The notes: generated by a model from the sequence alone, not told the origin. Shown: positions 30,968 through 39,596, counted from the stretch's first letter. The stretch: 64,000 nt of DNA from an uncultured Lachnospiraceae bacterium (GCA_944381615.1 CALWLT010000036.1:1-64000); one strand, 5' to 3'. Program-made: numbers and translations.

Positions 30968-31010
30968 AGCGCGGAGAAAGCGGAGAAAATCAGGAAAGCG
31001 GGGAAAAACG

Positions 31011-32261
31011 GTGGCAGAGACGGCAGGAGAGACGACAGAAGAAAAGAAAACAGTGCGGCAGAGCGCGCGGGAGCCGGTGTTTCCCGTCGTGATGCCGCGG
31101 GAGAAGGACGCCGCGATCCCGGAACGCCTCCGGGCGGTGCTCTCCGCTGCGCTGGCGGGCCGCAAGGCGCGGATCCTGGAGACGGCAGAGGAGCTGGAGG
31201 TTTTTCTTTCGCAGCGCCGGTCCCTTTCAGAGATCCGCTCCCTTTCGGAAAGCCGGCCGGCGGGGCGGATCCTGTTTGTCCTGTCCCTGGGGGCGGACGG
31301 GGTCAATCTGGAGTATGCGAGGCTGCTCCGTTTCCTGCGCCGCGCGCCGGGGGCGCTTGACGGGTACACGGGCGGCGTGATCGCCGACAGCGAGAGCGAT
31401 CTCTTTACAAAATCGGCTGCCAGGGAGCTCGTATTTGCGGCCAACTGCGCCGGCTGCGCCTTCGTGGGGCGGCCGCTGGTCGAGGGGACGGGGACGCTGT
31501 CCAACTTTGCCATCGTGGCCCGCAATCTGGGGACGGACTGGGCGGGCGCTTACCGGGAGAGCGCCGCGGAGCTGGTGCGCTCCGTGCTGGAGACGGAGTT
31601 TGTCCCGCGCAAAAAGCCGGTCCTTCTGGCGCTGCACGCTTCCAGCCATAAGACGTCCAATACCTGGGCGCTGTGGAGCGAGGTCCGCAAACGGCTGGAC
31701 GGCTTTGAGATCCAGGAGATCGGCCTCAGAAACGGGACGCTCTCGGACTGCTCGGGCTGTCCGTATAAGATGTGCCTGCATTTCGGGGAGCGGGGGAGCT
31801 GCTTTTACGGCGGGGTCATGGCAGAGGACGTCTATCCGGCCGTGCGCCGCGCGGACGGGATTATCATGCTGTGTCCCAATTACAACGACGCGCTGTCGGC
31901 CAACCTCACGGCCTTTATCAACCGCCTGACGGCGCTGTTCCGCACGGTGCGCTTTTACGACAAAGCGCTGTTTGGCATCGTGGTCTCGGGCTATTCGGGC
32001 AGCGATATCGTGGCCGGGCAGCTGATCGCGGCGCTTAACATGAACAAGACCTTTTATCTGCCCGGCGGCTTTACCATGATGGAGACGGCCAACGACGCGG
32101 GGACGGCGCTGAAGCTTCCGGGGATTGAGGGGCGCATCGACGCGTTTGCCGGCCGGATCCGGCGGACGCTGCTGGCCGGGGCGGCCGCGGAAAAAAGCGG
32201 GGCGGCCGCGGGGCGCGGATCAGACAGAGGAGATGAGCGGGAGGAGAGAGGGAATCTATGA
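31011..32261 (+). CDS. Flavodoxin-fold NAD(P)H oxidoreductase with Cys cluster
   Basis: 416 residues from a GTG start; an upstream in-frame TTG at 30960 overlaps the previous gene and lacks a ribosome site. Residues ~1-200 form an unrecognised N-terminal domain. Residues ~205-390 resemble NADPH-dependent FMN reductase or iron-sulfur flavoproteins: LLALHASSHKTSNTWAL is the FMN phosphate loop, and CPNYNDALSANLTAFINRL is the isoalloxazine-side segment. Cysteines 247, 250, 255 and 264 lie in CSGCPYKMC-x8-C, similar to but spaced differently from the CX2CX2CX4-7C of Isf proteins. It overlaps the kinase start by four bases (ATGA). Electron transfer linked to the dehydrogenase-like neighbour is inferred. 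Confidence 0.75.
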   Translation: MAETAGETTEEKKTVRQSAREPVFPVVMPREKDAAIPERLRAVLSAALAGRKARILETAEELEVFLSQRRSLSEIRSLSESRPAGRILFVLSLGADGVNLEYARLLRFLRRAPGALDGYTGGVIADSESDLFTKSAARELVFAANCAGCAFVGRPLVEGTGTLSNFAIVARNLGTDWAGAYRESAAELVRSVLETEFVPRKKPVLLALHASSHKTSNTWALWSEVRKRLDGFEIQEIGLRNGTLSDCSGCPYKMCLHFGERGSCFYGGVMAEDVYPAVRRADGIIMLCPNYNDALSANLTAFINRLTALFRTVRFYDKALFGIVVSGYSGSDIVAGQLIAALNMNKTFYLPGGFTMMETANDAGTALKLPGIEGRIDAFAGRIRRTLLAGAAAEKSGAAAGRGSDRGDEREERGNL

Positions 32262-33535
32262 AACGCTGGAAGCGGACGCTGGCAATCGGGATCGTCATCG
32301 CGCTGACGTCCCAGCTCTACTGGAATGTGTTTGTGACGAATTTCCGCATTTCGACCTCCGTGATCTTGCTGCCGCTCCTGATTATGACGGTCGGAAGCCA
32401 GATCCATACGCTGACCATCTGTCTGGTCACGTCGGCGATCGTGTTTCTGTTCCGGGGCGGTATCTGTTTTCTGCAGGGCTATTCCGTGGCGGAGGCGATG
32501 CCGGCCATTCTGCCGGGCTCGCTCTATTACATCTGCTACGGCCTGCTTTTTAAGCTGCAGATCCGCAACAAGCATGTGGCGCGGACAGAACGGGTCATCC
32601 TGGCGGTGTTCCTCTGTGATTTCGGCGCTAACATGATGGAGTTCATGATACAGGAGGCCTGGCAGCAGATGCCGCTCTTTCAGATGGAGGTGGCCAAAAA
32701 CCTGCTTCTGATCGCGGCGGTGCGGACGGTGTTCGTGGCTATGGGGCTGTTCGGCGAGCGCCAGTACCGGGCGCTGCTTAAAAAGGAAGAGCACGAAAAC
32801 CGCTACCGGCGGCTGTTTCTGATGACGACGGGGCTGAAAAATGAGATTTATCTCATGCGCAAGAATACGGAGGAGATCGAGCGCGTCATGAGCAACGCCT
32901 ACCGTCTCTATGAAAGCATCCTGGGGATGGAGCTGCCGCGCAATTTGCAGCAGATGAGCCTGGAGATCGCGCGCGACGTGCACGAGATCAAGAAGGACTA
33001 CCTGCGGATTATCCAGGGGATTGAAAAGGAGATCGATGAGGAGTACGACGAGGAGCGCATGAGCTTCTCCGACCTGCTGCACATTCTGGAAGAGTCGAGC
33101 TATCAGATGCTGGCGGAGAAGCAGGTGGACGTCCGTCTGCTGTTCGACTGCCGCGACGAATTTACCACCAAGGAGCATTATATGCTGATGGCGGTCTTAA
33201 AAAATCTGGTCAGCAACGCCATCGAGGCGATCGAATCGGAAAAGCGGCAGGGGACGATCCGCATCTCGGAGCGGCGGGAGCAGGATACGTATTTCTTTAC
33301 GGTGGAGGACGACGGGCCGGGGATCCGGGAAAAACATCTGCCGAACATTTTTGAGATGGGGTATTCGACGAAATTTGACGAAAAAACGGGGAACATCTAC
33401 CGCGGCGTAGGCCTGTGCGGCGTAAAGAACGCGGTGGAAGAACAATTTAAAGGAAGCATTTCGGTGGAATCGAAGGAGGGGAAAGGGACGAAGTTCCTGA
33501 TCGAGATCCCGGCCGGAACGCTGGAGGAGCGGTAA
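32258..33535 (+). CDS. Membrane sensor histidine kinase, GlnK/DcuS-like (GHKL)
   Basis: 425 residues. About five to six hydrophobic helices span residues 8-170, leaving no large periplasmic sensor domain. The dimerisation/phosphoacceptor helix contains ARDVHEIKKDY with the likely phosphorylated His242. The GHKL ATPase domain has an N box LKNLVSNAIEAIE, G1 DDGPGI, and GVGLCGVKN. Pairing with a YcbB-domain regulator matches the Bacillus subtilis GlnK-GlnL system, which responds to glutamine. The start overlaps the upstream stop as ATGA. The signal is inferred; location between redox-type genes and gdhA leaves nitrogen or redox status as options. Confidence 0.85.
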   Translation: MKRWKRTLAIGIVIALTSQLYWNVFVTNFRISTSVILLPLLIMTVGSQIHTLTICLVTSAIVFLFRGGICFLQGYSVAEAMPAILPGSLYYICYGLLFKLQIRNKHVARTERVILAVFLCDFGANMMEFMIQEAWQQMPLFQMEVAKNLLLIAAVRTVFVAMGLFGERQYRALLKKEEHENRYRRLFLMTTGLKNEIYLMRKNTEEIERVMSNAYRLYESILGMELPRNLQQMSLEIARDVHEIKKDYLRIIQGIEKEIDEEYDEERMSFSDLLHILEESSYQMLAEKQVDVRLLFDCRDEFTTKEHYMLMAVLKNLVSNAIEAIESEKRQGTIRISERREQDTYFFTVEDDGPGIREKHLPNIFEMGYSTKFDEKTGNIYRGVGLCGVKNAVEEQFKGSISVESKEGKGTKFLIEIPAGTLEER

Positions 33536-33536
33536 A

Positions 33537-34379
33537 ATGGAGATTTATATTGTTGAGGATGATCTGTCAGTCATTAATATCCTTCAGGATATCATCGAAG
33601 ATCACGATCTGGGCGAGGTCTGCGGGACCTCGGGCGGCCGGACGGCCGATGTGGGGGAGATCGTGGCCAGCAATCCGGACATGGTGCTGATCGATTTTCT
33701 GATGCCGGAAAAAGACGGGATTCAGGTGGTCAAGGAGTTAAAGGAGCGCGGCTGCCCGGCCAAGTGTATCATGATCTCGCAGGTGGCGGCCAAGGAGCTG
33801 GTGGGGAAGGCCTACGACGCGGGCGTGGAGTTTTTCATCAGCAAGCCCATCAACATCATCGAGGTCAAATCAGTCATCCACAACGTAGAGCAGCAGATCC
33901 GGAACGAGAAGACGCTTCTTAACATCCGGAAAATGTTTGTCGCCGAGATGGAAGAAAAACCGGCCAAACCGGCGGACGACGGCTACGGGAAAAAGGTGCT
34001 CTATATCCTCAACCGCCTCGGCATGTCCGGGGAAAAGGGCGGCGACGATATCCTGCGCATCTGCCAGTACCTGCACAGCAACAACCGGCCTATCTCCCAG
34101 GTCAGCATCGGCCAGCTCTGCGAGATTTTAAGCGATGCGCCGAAGAATATGGAGCAGCGCGTGCGGCGCGCTATCGCGGTGGGCATGTCCAACCTGGCCC
34201 ATCTGGGGATCGAGGACTTTATGAACGAGACGTTTACCTCCTATTCCAGCACGCTCTTCCCCTTCGAGGAGATCCGGGCGGAGATGGATTTTATCCGCGG
34301 GAAACGGCGTTACGGCGGCAAGGTCAGCATCAAAAAATTCATTGACAGCCTGATGCTGGCGGCGGACCGCGAGGGATAG
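33537..34379 (+). CDS. Response regulator with YcbB-type DNA-binding domain (GlnL-like)
   Basis: 280 residues. The receiver domain (1-120) has the acidic pocket (VEDD), the phosphoacceptor Asp53 in MVLIDFLMP, and a Lys in FFISKPI. The C-terminal ~130 residues (from GYGKKVLYILNRLGM) match the YcbB/GlnL DNA-binding domain rather than OmpR or NarL types; ISQVSIGQLCEIL and EQRVRRAIAVGMSNLAHLG are characteristic helices. It begins one base after the kinase stop, so the pair is translationally linked. Its probable target is the gdhA promoter 160 bases downstream, which carries a large inverted repeat. Confidence 0.87.
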   Translation: MEIYIVEDDLSVINILQDIIEDHDLGEVCGTSGGRTADVGEIVASNPDMVLIDFLMPEKDGIQVVKELKERGCPAKCIMISQVAAKELVGKAYDAGVEFFISKPINIIEVKSVIHNVEQQIRNEKTLLNIRKMFVAEMEEKPAKPADDGYGKKVLYILNRLGMSGEKGGDDILRICQYLHSNNRPISQVSIGQLCEILSDAPKNMEQRVRRAIAVGMSNLAHLGIEDFMNETFTSYSSTLFPFEEIRAEMDFIRGKRRYGGKVSIKKFIDSLMLAADREG

Positions 34380-34709
34380 CGGACCGCCGGCAAGGCGGAA
34401 CGGATTTCGGCTGACGTTTGCTGACGATTCCTGTATTTTTCTGTCGCCGCGGGCGTATGGTTGACAGAGCGGGACGGGCGTCCCGGGCGCCCGGAAAAAC
34501 GCATAAAGAAAAAGAAATAACAGCTATAATCCTATTTTTATTTGATTATAGAAGGGAAATGAGCTATAATCAAAGCATAGGTAAATAATTCACAAAAACC
34601 TGCTGAAGCGAGAGGGAAAGTTGTGCGGATTGTATTACATATCTGCAGAATTGCGGCGGCGGGCGGCGTGAATCATGAAACACATATATCAAACAGGAGG
34701 TAGTTTCCA
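34380..34709. other. Regulatory gap before gdhA
   Basis: 330 bases without an ORF. It is AT-rich compared with its surroundings (especially 34500-34610). It holds the half site AGCTATAATC at 34522-34531, the full inverted repeat at 34541-34574, and a leader of about 130 bases before gdhA. No terminator with a T-run was found after the response-regulator gene. Confidence 0.6.
34541..34574. promoter_or_regulatory. Symmetrical promoter palindrome for gdhA
   Basis: TTTGATTATAG (34541-34551) and CTATAATCAAA (34564-34574) are perfect 11-bp inverted repeats around a 12-base centre. On the + strand this places TTGATT (34542-34547) 17 bases from TATAAT (34565-34570). Because of the symmetry the identical -35/-10 pair also exists on the minus strand. 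A third half site lies 40 bases upstream in direct orientation to the right arm. Confidence 0.75.
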
Positions 34710-36062
34710 ATGAGCAAGTATGTTGACAGAGTTCTTGCCGAACTCAAAGAGAAAAACGCAAACGAGCCGGAGTTCCTTCAGACCGCAGAGGAAGTATTAT
34801 CTTCTCTGGGCCCGGTTGTAGATGCTCATCCGGAGTATGAGAAGGTTGCTCTTCTCGAGAGAATGGTTGAGCCGGAGAGAACGATCGAGTTCCGCGTTCC
34901 GTGGGTTGACGACGGGGGCCAGGTTCATGTAAACCGCGGCTACCGCGTACAGTTCAACGGCGCGATTGGACCGTACAAGGGCGGCTTACGTTTTGCTCCT
35001 TCTGTAAACCTTTCCATCATGAAGTTCCTGGGCTTCGAGCAGACCTTTAAGAACAGCCTTACGACCCTGCCGATGGGCGGCGCCAAGGGTGGTTCTGACT
35101 TCGATCCGAACGGCAAGAGCGACGCCGAGGTTATGAGATTCTGCCAGTCCTTCATGACGGAGTTATACCGCCACATCGGTCCCGACATCGATATCCCGGC
35201 CGGCGACCTTGGCGTAGGCGCACGTGAGATTGGCTATATGTACGGCCAGTACAGAAAGATCAGAGGCGCGTTCGAGAACGGCACCATCACGGGCAAGGGA
35301 ATGAGCTTCGGCGGATCGCTGGTTCGTCCGGAAGCAACCGGTTACGGCGCTGTTTACTATGTAGAAGCTGTTATGAAGCATGAGAACGACACGCTGGCCG
35401 GCAAGACGGTTGCCCTGGCAGGCTTCGGCAACGTAGCCTGGGGCGCTGCGAAGAAGCTGGCTGAGCTGGGCGCGAAGGCTGTTACGCTTTCCGGTCCTGA
35501 CGGATACATCTACGATCCGGACGGCGTTGTAACGGAAGAGAAGATCAACTACATGCTGGAGATGAGAGCTTCCGGCCGCAACAAAGTTCAGGATTACGCG
35601 GACAAGTTCGGCGTACAGTTCTTCCCGGGCGAGAAGCCGTGGGGCTGCAAGGTTGACATCATCATGCCGTGCGCAACCCAGAACGATGTGGATCTGGAGC
35701 AGGCGAAGAAGATCGTTGCCAACAACATCAAGTACTACATCGAGGTTGCCAACATGCCGACGACCAACGAGGCTCTGAAGTACTTAATGTCTCAGCCGAA
35801 CATGGTAGTTGCTCCTTCCAAGGCTGTTAACGCCGGCGGTGTTCTGGTATCCGGCCTTGAGATGAGCCAGAACAGCGAGAGATACTCCTGGACGGCAGAG
35901 GAAGTTGATACGAAGCTGCATCAGATCATGACCGGTATCCATGACGGATCCGCTGCTGCTGCTGAGAAGTATGGCCTGGGCTACAACCTGGTAGCCGGCG
36001 CCAACATCGTAGGCTTCCAGAAGGTTGCCGACGCGATGATGGCTCAGGGAATCTGCTGGTAA
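34710..36062 (+). CDS. gdhA: NADP-type glutamate dehydrogenase
   Basis: 450 residues, hexameric GDH I length. It interconverts 2-oxoglutarate plus ammonia and glutamate. KGGLRF and PMGGAKGGSDFDP contain the substrate and catalytic lysines, GPDIDIPAGDLGVG follows, and the Rossmann motif GFGNVAW begins the coenzyme domain. AGGAGG precedes the ATG. Codon choice is visibly different from its neighbours (many GTT, GCT, CTT and AAG codons), as expected of a highly expressed gene. Regulation by the GlnKL-like pair immediately upstream is likely but inferred. Confidence 0.97.
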   Translation: MSKYVDRVLAELKEKNANEPEFLQTAEEVLSSLGPVVDAHPEYEKVALLERMVEPERTIEFRVPWVDDGGQVHVNRGYRVQFNGAIGPYKGGLRFAPSVNLSIMKFLGFEQTFKNSLTTLPMGGAKGGSDFDPNGKSDAEVMRFCQSFMTELYRHIGPDIDIPAGDLGVGAREIGYMYGQYRKIRGAFENGTITGKGMSFGGSLVRPEATGYGAVYYVEAVMKHENDTLAGKTVALAGFGNVAWGAAKKLAELGAKAVTLSGPDGYIYDPDGVVTEEKINYMLEMRASGRNKVQDYADKFGVQFFPGEKPWGCKVDIIMPCATQNDVDLEQAKKIVANNIKYYIEVANMPTTNEALKYLMSQPNMVVAPSKAVNAGGVLVSGLEMSQNSERYSWTAEEVDTKLHQIMTGIHDGSAAAAEKYGLGYNLVAGANIVGFQKVADAMMAQGICW

Positions 36063-36144
36063 TCAGCGGGACTCCATTCCGGTCCGGGAACGGATCGGGG
36101 ATCTGTGAATGTGTCAGTAAATCTACATAAAGTATTTACGGGAG

Positions 36145-36179
36145 ACCGCCCTGAAGGGAAGACCTTCGGGGCGGTTTTT
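36145..36179 (+). terminator. Intrinsic terminator of gdhA
   Basis: ACCGCCCTGAAGG (36145-36157), loop GAAGA, CCTTCGGGGCGGT (36163-36175) and five Ts. It is a strong stem suited to a highly expressed gene. Confidence 0.9.
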
Positions 36180-36204
36180 CGTGTTGATTATTTTTTTTCG
36201 CTGA

Positions 36205-36308
36205 CTTATACTAAAACGGACAAAGAAGGGTTTATACTAAAACCGACAAAGAGAGGCTTATACTAAAACGGACAAAAAGGGGCTCATGCCAAAACGGACA
36301 AAGGGGGA
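36205..36308 (+). repeat. Four tandem 26-bp repeats upstream of dinB
   Basis: Copies start at 36205, 36231, 36257 and 36283. The conserved core is TATACTAAAACGGACAAA; the fourth copy is degenerate (CATGCCAAAACGGACAAA). The period is exactly 26 bases and there are no spacers. The last copy ends in the GGGGGAGG ribosome site of dinB. Each copy contains a TATACT -10-like hexamer but no matching -35, so the array looks like binding-site iterons or the repeat-bearing end of a lost mobile element. Confidence 0.85.
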
Positions 36309-36317
36309 GGAAAAACG

Positions 36318-37589
36318 ATGGAGGCGGTCATTTTTCATGTGGATGTAAACAGCGCCTTTCTCTCCTGGGAATCGGTGTACCGCCTGCGCGTTCTGGGAGA
36401 GACGGAGGATCTGCGGGAGCAGGTGTGCGCCGTGGGCGGGGATCGCAGCAGGCGGCGCGGGGTCATTCTGGCCAAATCGCTGAAGGCGAAGGCGTACGGC
36501 GTGCGCACCGGCGAGTCGATCCTGGAGGCGCAGAAGAAATGCCCGCAGCTGCGGCTGGTTGCGCCCCGCCACGACTGGTACCGGCAGTGCTCGGACGCCC
36601 TGATGGAGATCCTGAGGGAATATTCGCCGCAGGTGGAGCAGTACAGCATCGACGAGGCGTTTATGGACATGACGGGGATGGAGCGCCTGTTCGGCCCGCC
36701 GCGCGGGGCGGCCGACCGGATCCGGAACCGGATTCGGGACGAGCTGGGCTTTACGGTCAACATCGGGATTTCCTCCAACAAGCTGCTGGCGAAGATGGCG
36801 TCGGATTTTGAAAAGCCGGATCGGGTGCACACGCTGTTTCCGGATGAGATTCCGCTTAAAATGTGGCCGCTCTCCGTGCGCGAGCTGTTTTTTGTGGGCC
36901 GCGCTACCGAGGAACGGCTGAGAAAAATGGGGATTCGCACCATCGGCGATCTGGCGGCCATGGATCGCGGCATCATTTTCAGCCATCTGGGAAAGCACGG
37001 GGAGGTCATCTGGAATTTTGCCAACGGGCGGGCGTCCGCGCTGGTGGAGTCGGAGCAGCCGGACAATAAAGGGTACGGCAACAGCACGACGACGGCGTTT
37101 GATGTGACGGACGCGGATACGGCGCGCCTGATCCTGCTGTCGCTGGCGGATAAAGTCGGGGCGCGCCTGCGCGGGCATGGGGCCTGCGCGGAGGCGGTGT
37201 CGGTTACGTTAAAGGACGCCTCGCTTCACAGCCGCAGCCATCAGATGATTCTCGATTCGGCGACGGACATCACGCAGGAGATTTACCGGGCGGCCTGCCG
37301 CCTGTTCGAGGAATTATGGGAGGGCGAGCCGCTCCGCCTTCTGGGGATCAGCGCCGGACGCATCCGGGATAACAAGGAGCGGCAGATGAATATTTTTGAC
37401 GGGACGGATTACGAGAAGCTGGAGCGTCTCGACCGGGCGATGGATCAGATCCGCGGCCGTTTCGGCTCCGCCTCGATCTGCCGCGCTTCTTTTTTGGAAA
37501 AGAAAGAAGAAAGCGGGAGGAAAACCCCGCGCGGGGAAGGAAGAGAGGGGAAAGGAAGAGAGGAACATGGCGAGAGACGTGGTGTTTAA
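36318..37589 (+). CDS. dinB: DNA polymerase IV-type Y-family polymerase
   Basis: 423 residues. Low-fidelity translesion polymerase. FHVDVNSAFLSWE is the first metal-binding strand, YSIDEAFMDMT holds the catalytic DE pair, NIGISSNKLLAKMASD and the helix-hairpin-helix FFVGRATEERLRKMGIRTIGDLA follow, then the little-finger domain. The C-terminal ~30 residues are a charged Arg/Glu/Lys-rich tail. GGGGGAGG precedes the ATG. No LexA-type palindrome is visible; the 26-bp repeat array occupies the promoter region instead. Confidence 0.95.
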   Translation: MEAVIFHVDVNSAFLSWESVYRLRVLGETEDLREQVCAVGGDRSRRRGVILAKSLKAKAYGVRTGESILEAQKKCPQLRLVAPRHDWYRQCSDALMEILREYSPQVEQYSIDEAFMDMTGMERLFGPPRGAADRIRNRIRDELGFTVNIGISSNKLLAKMASDFEKPDRVHTLFPDEIPLKMWPLSVRELFFVGRATEERLRKMGIRTIGDLAAMDRGIIFSHLGKHGEVIWNFANGRASALVESEQPDNKGYGNSTTTAFDVTDADTARLILLSLADKVGARLRGHGACAEAVSVTLKDASLHSRSHQMILDSATDITQEIYRAACRLFEELWEGEPLRLLGISAGRIRDNKERQMNIFDGTDYEKLERLDRAMDQIRGRFGSASICRASFLEKKEESGRKTPRGEGREGKGREEHGERRGV

Positions 37590-37803
37590 GATGGAGCGCC
37601 CGGGCCTGGTCGAGGTAGGGCAGCGCGTGGAGATTACAGAATCGGTAACGCCGTTTAACGTGAATTATATGATTGAGCCGGCGGTGGCCATGTCGGGGCT
37701 GTTTCGTTTAAACGACCGGCTGAAATCGGATCACGGCACGGTAAAGGCTATTGAGGAAAACGACCGGGGCTATTATGTGACGGTCACGATGGAAGAGGAC
37801 TGA
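37567..37803 (+). CDS. Small conserved-looking protein of unknown function
   Basis: 78 residues starting inside the last 23 bases of dinB, preceded by AAAGGAAGAGAGG. It is mostly beta strand by eye (VEVGQRVEITESV, GLFRLNDRLKSDHGTVKAIEENDRGYYVTVTMEE), with a shape suggestive of a small barrel. No cysteines, no membrane helix. Its overlap with dinB and spacing to the next gene indicate one transcript. I do not recognise the family. Confidence 0.75.
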   Translation: MARDVVFKMERPGLVEVGQRVEITESVTPFNVNYMIEPAVAMSGLFRLNDRLKSDHGTVKAIEENDRGYYVTVTMEED

Positions 37804-37831
37804 AAACAGAAAACGGAAACGGAGGAATACG

Positions 37832-38017
37832 ATGGGAGAGGGAAAGCTGCCGGAGGATCCGGTTATCTGCATGAGTTTTGTCAACACGAAGCTGCGGGAC
37901 TGCTACGGGAGCCTGGAGGAGCTCTGCGGCGATTTCGGGATCGGGCCGCGGGAGCTCTGCGGGAAGCTGGAGCGGGCCGGCTTTGTCTATGACGAAGCGC
38001 AGAAGCGCTTCCGCTAG
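37832..38017 (+). CDS. DUF4250 domain protein
   Basis: 61 residues. LPEDPVICMSFVNTKLRDCYGSLEELCGDFGI and the ending FVYDEAQKRF follow the DUF4250 pattern (LPkDPvmLlSfvNtkLRD). It is a small helical protein of unknown function found in Firmicutes and Bacteroidetes. ACGGAGG precedes the ATG. Confidence 0.87.
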   Translation: MGEGKLPEDPVICMSFVNTKLRDCYGSLEELCGDFGIGPRELCGKLERAGFVYDEAQKRFR

Positions 38018-38094
38018 GACGGCGTCCGCCTGCGGGGCGGTAAATTTGCATCGGGGCCGGCGCGCCGCAGGACGTGCCGGCCGGAGGAGACAGG

Positions 38095-39585
38095 ATGGGT
38101 TTTGCAGAATATGCGGCGGAGATTGCGGTGCGGGTCTGGGACTGGCTGATGACCAATCTCTTGCCGGTTAATCTGGTACTTTCGATCGTGATTGTCTTTT
38201 TCAGGCGCCGGGATCCGCGGGCGGTCTGGACGTGGCTTTTGGCGCTCTATTTTATCCCGGTGTTCGGCTTCCTGCTCTATCTGTTTCTGGAGCAGGACTA
38301 CCGCAAAAGCAAGATGTTCCGCATCAAGGAGGCGGAGGATCGCGTGCGTTTCCCGGCAAAGAACCAGGAGGAATGGATCCGGGAGCGCGAGCGGGGGCTG
38401 TCAGGGACGCTGGCCGGAGAATATTCGGGAGTCATTCTCTATAATCTGGAGACGTCGGGCTCCGTTCTGACCATGAAAAACCGGGTGGAGATCTTTACCG
38501 ACGGGGAAGAGAAGTTTGCGGATCTGCGCCGCGAACTCTCGCAGGCCCGCCACTATATCCACATCCAGTATTATATTATTAAAAACGACGAGGTGTTTGC
38601 CTCGCTGGTTCCGATCTTGAAGGAGAAGGCCGCCGAGGGGGTGGAGGTCCGCATTCTCTGCGACGGGATGGGCGGCCGTTTTATCCCGTCCTCTCTCTGG
38701 CGGCGGCTGGAGGAGGCCGGGATCCGGGTCGCGATCTTTTTCCCGCCGGTGCTGGGCCGGCTCAATCTCCGCATCAATTACCGCAACCACCGCAAGATTG
38801 TCGTGATCGACGGGCGGGTCGGCTATGTGGGCGGCTTTAACATCGGACGGGAGTATCTCTCAAAGGATCCGCGGTTCGGGTACTGGCGCGACACGCACCT
38901 GAAGATATCCGGCGAGGCCGTGATGGGGCTGCAGATCCGGTTCGCGCAGGACTGGAATTACGCCGCCGGGGAGAACTTGTTCCAGTACGGGCGCTATTTC
39001 CGGGAGAAAACCGAAGATAGCGGGCCGGAGGCGGACTGGGTGGGCGTGCAGATCATCTCCAGCGGCCCAGATACGCAGACGCGCCAGATCCGGGATACGT
39101 ACCTGGCGCTGATCTGCCGGGCCCGCCGCCATATCTATATCCAGACACCGTATTTTGTGCCGGACGACGCGGTGCTCTCCGCGCTGCAGATCGCAGCCCG
39201 CTCGGGCGTGGAGGTGCGCCTGATGGTTCCCTGCAAGCCGGATCATCCGTTTGTGTACTGGGCCACGTATTCCTATGTGGGAGATCTGCTGCGGGCCGGC
39301 GCGCGCTGCTACGCGTACGAGGCCGGGTTCCTGCACGCCAAGGGGATTACGGTGGACGGCTGCGTCAGCTGCTACGGGACGGCCAACATGGACATCCGCA
39401 GCTTTCAGCTGAATTTTGAGGTCAACGCGATCCTCTACGACGAGGAGACGACGGCGCGGCTCGAGGAGAGCTTCCTGCGCGATCTGGCCCATTGCCGTGA
39501 AATTACGGAGCAGGAGTACGCCGGCCGCAACGTGATCGTCCGCTTCCGCGAGCAGTGCTGCCGCCTGCTGTCGCCGCTTCTGTAG
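38095..39585 (+). CDS. cls: Cardiolipin synthase (phospholipase D family)
   Basis: 496 residues. It condenses two phosphatidylglycerols to cardiolipin and glycerol at the membrane. Two N-terminal membrane helices (about 20-36 and 42-62) precede two PLD domains. The HKD motifs are HRKIVVID with H232/K234, and HAKGITVDG with H414/K416, followed by GTANMDIRS. The start is chosen for CGGAGGAGA just before it. It lies 77 bases after the DUF4250 gene. Confidence 0.94.
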   Translation: MGFAEYAAEIAVRVWDWLMTNLLPVNLVLSIVIVFFRRRDPRAVWTWLLALYFIPVFGFLLYLFLEQDYRKSKMFRIKEAEDRVRFPAKNQEEWIRERERGLSGTLAGEYSGVILYNLETSGSVLTMKNRVEIFTDGEEKFADLRRELSQARHYIHIQYYIIKNDEVFASLVPILKEKAAEGVEVRILCDGMGGRFIPSSLWRRLEEAGIRVAIFFPPVLGRLNLRINYRNHRKIVVIDGRVGYVGGFNIGREYLSKDPRFGYWRDTHLKISGEAVMGLQIRFAQDWNYAAGENLFQYGRYFREKTEDSGPEADWVGVQIISSGPDTQTRQIRDTYLALICRARRHIYIQTPYFVPDDAVLSALQIAARSGVEVRLMVPCKPDHPFVYWATYSYVGDLLRAGARCYAYEAGFLHAKGITVDGCVSCYGTANMDIRSFQLNFEVNAILYDEETTARLEESFLRDLAHCREITEQEYAGRNVIVRFREQCCRLLSPLL

Positions 39586-39596
39586 CGCGGGATCGC

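Noticed and set aside
36205-36308. CRISPR array
   Set aside because: The 26-bp units are directly abutting with no unique spacers and no cas genes nearby.
36181-36317. LexA operator before dinB
   Set aside because: No GAAC-N4-GTTC-type palindrome is found; only the 26-bp repeats occupy the region.
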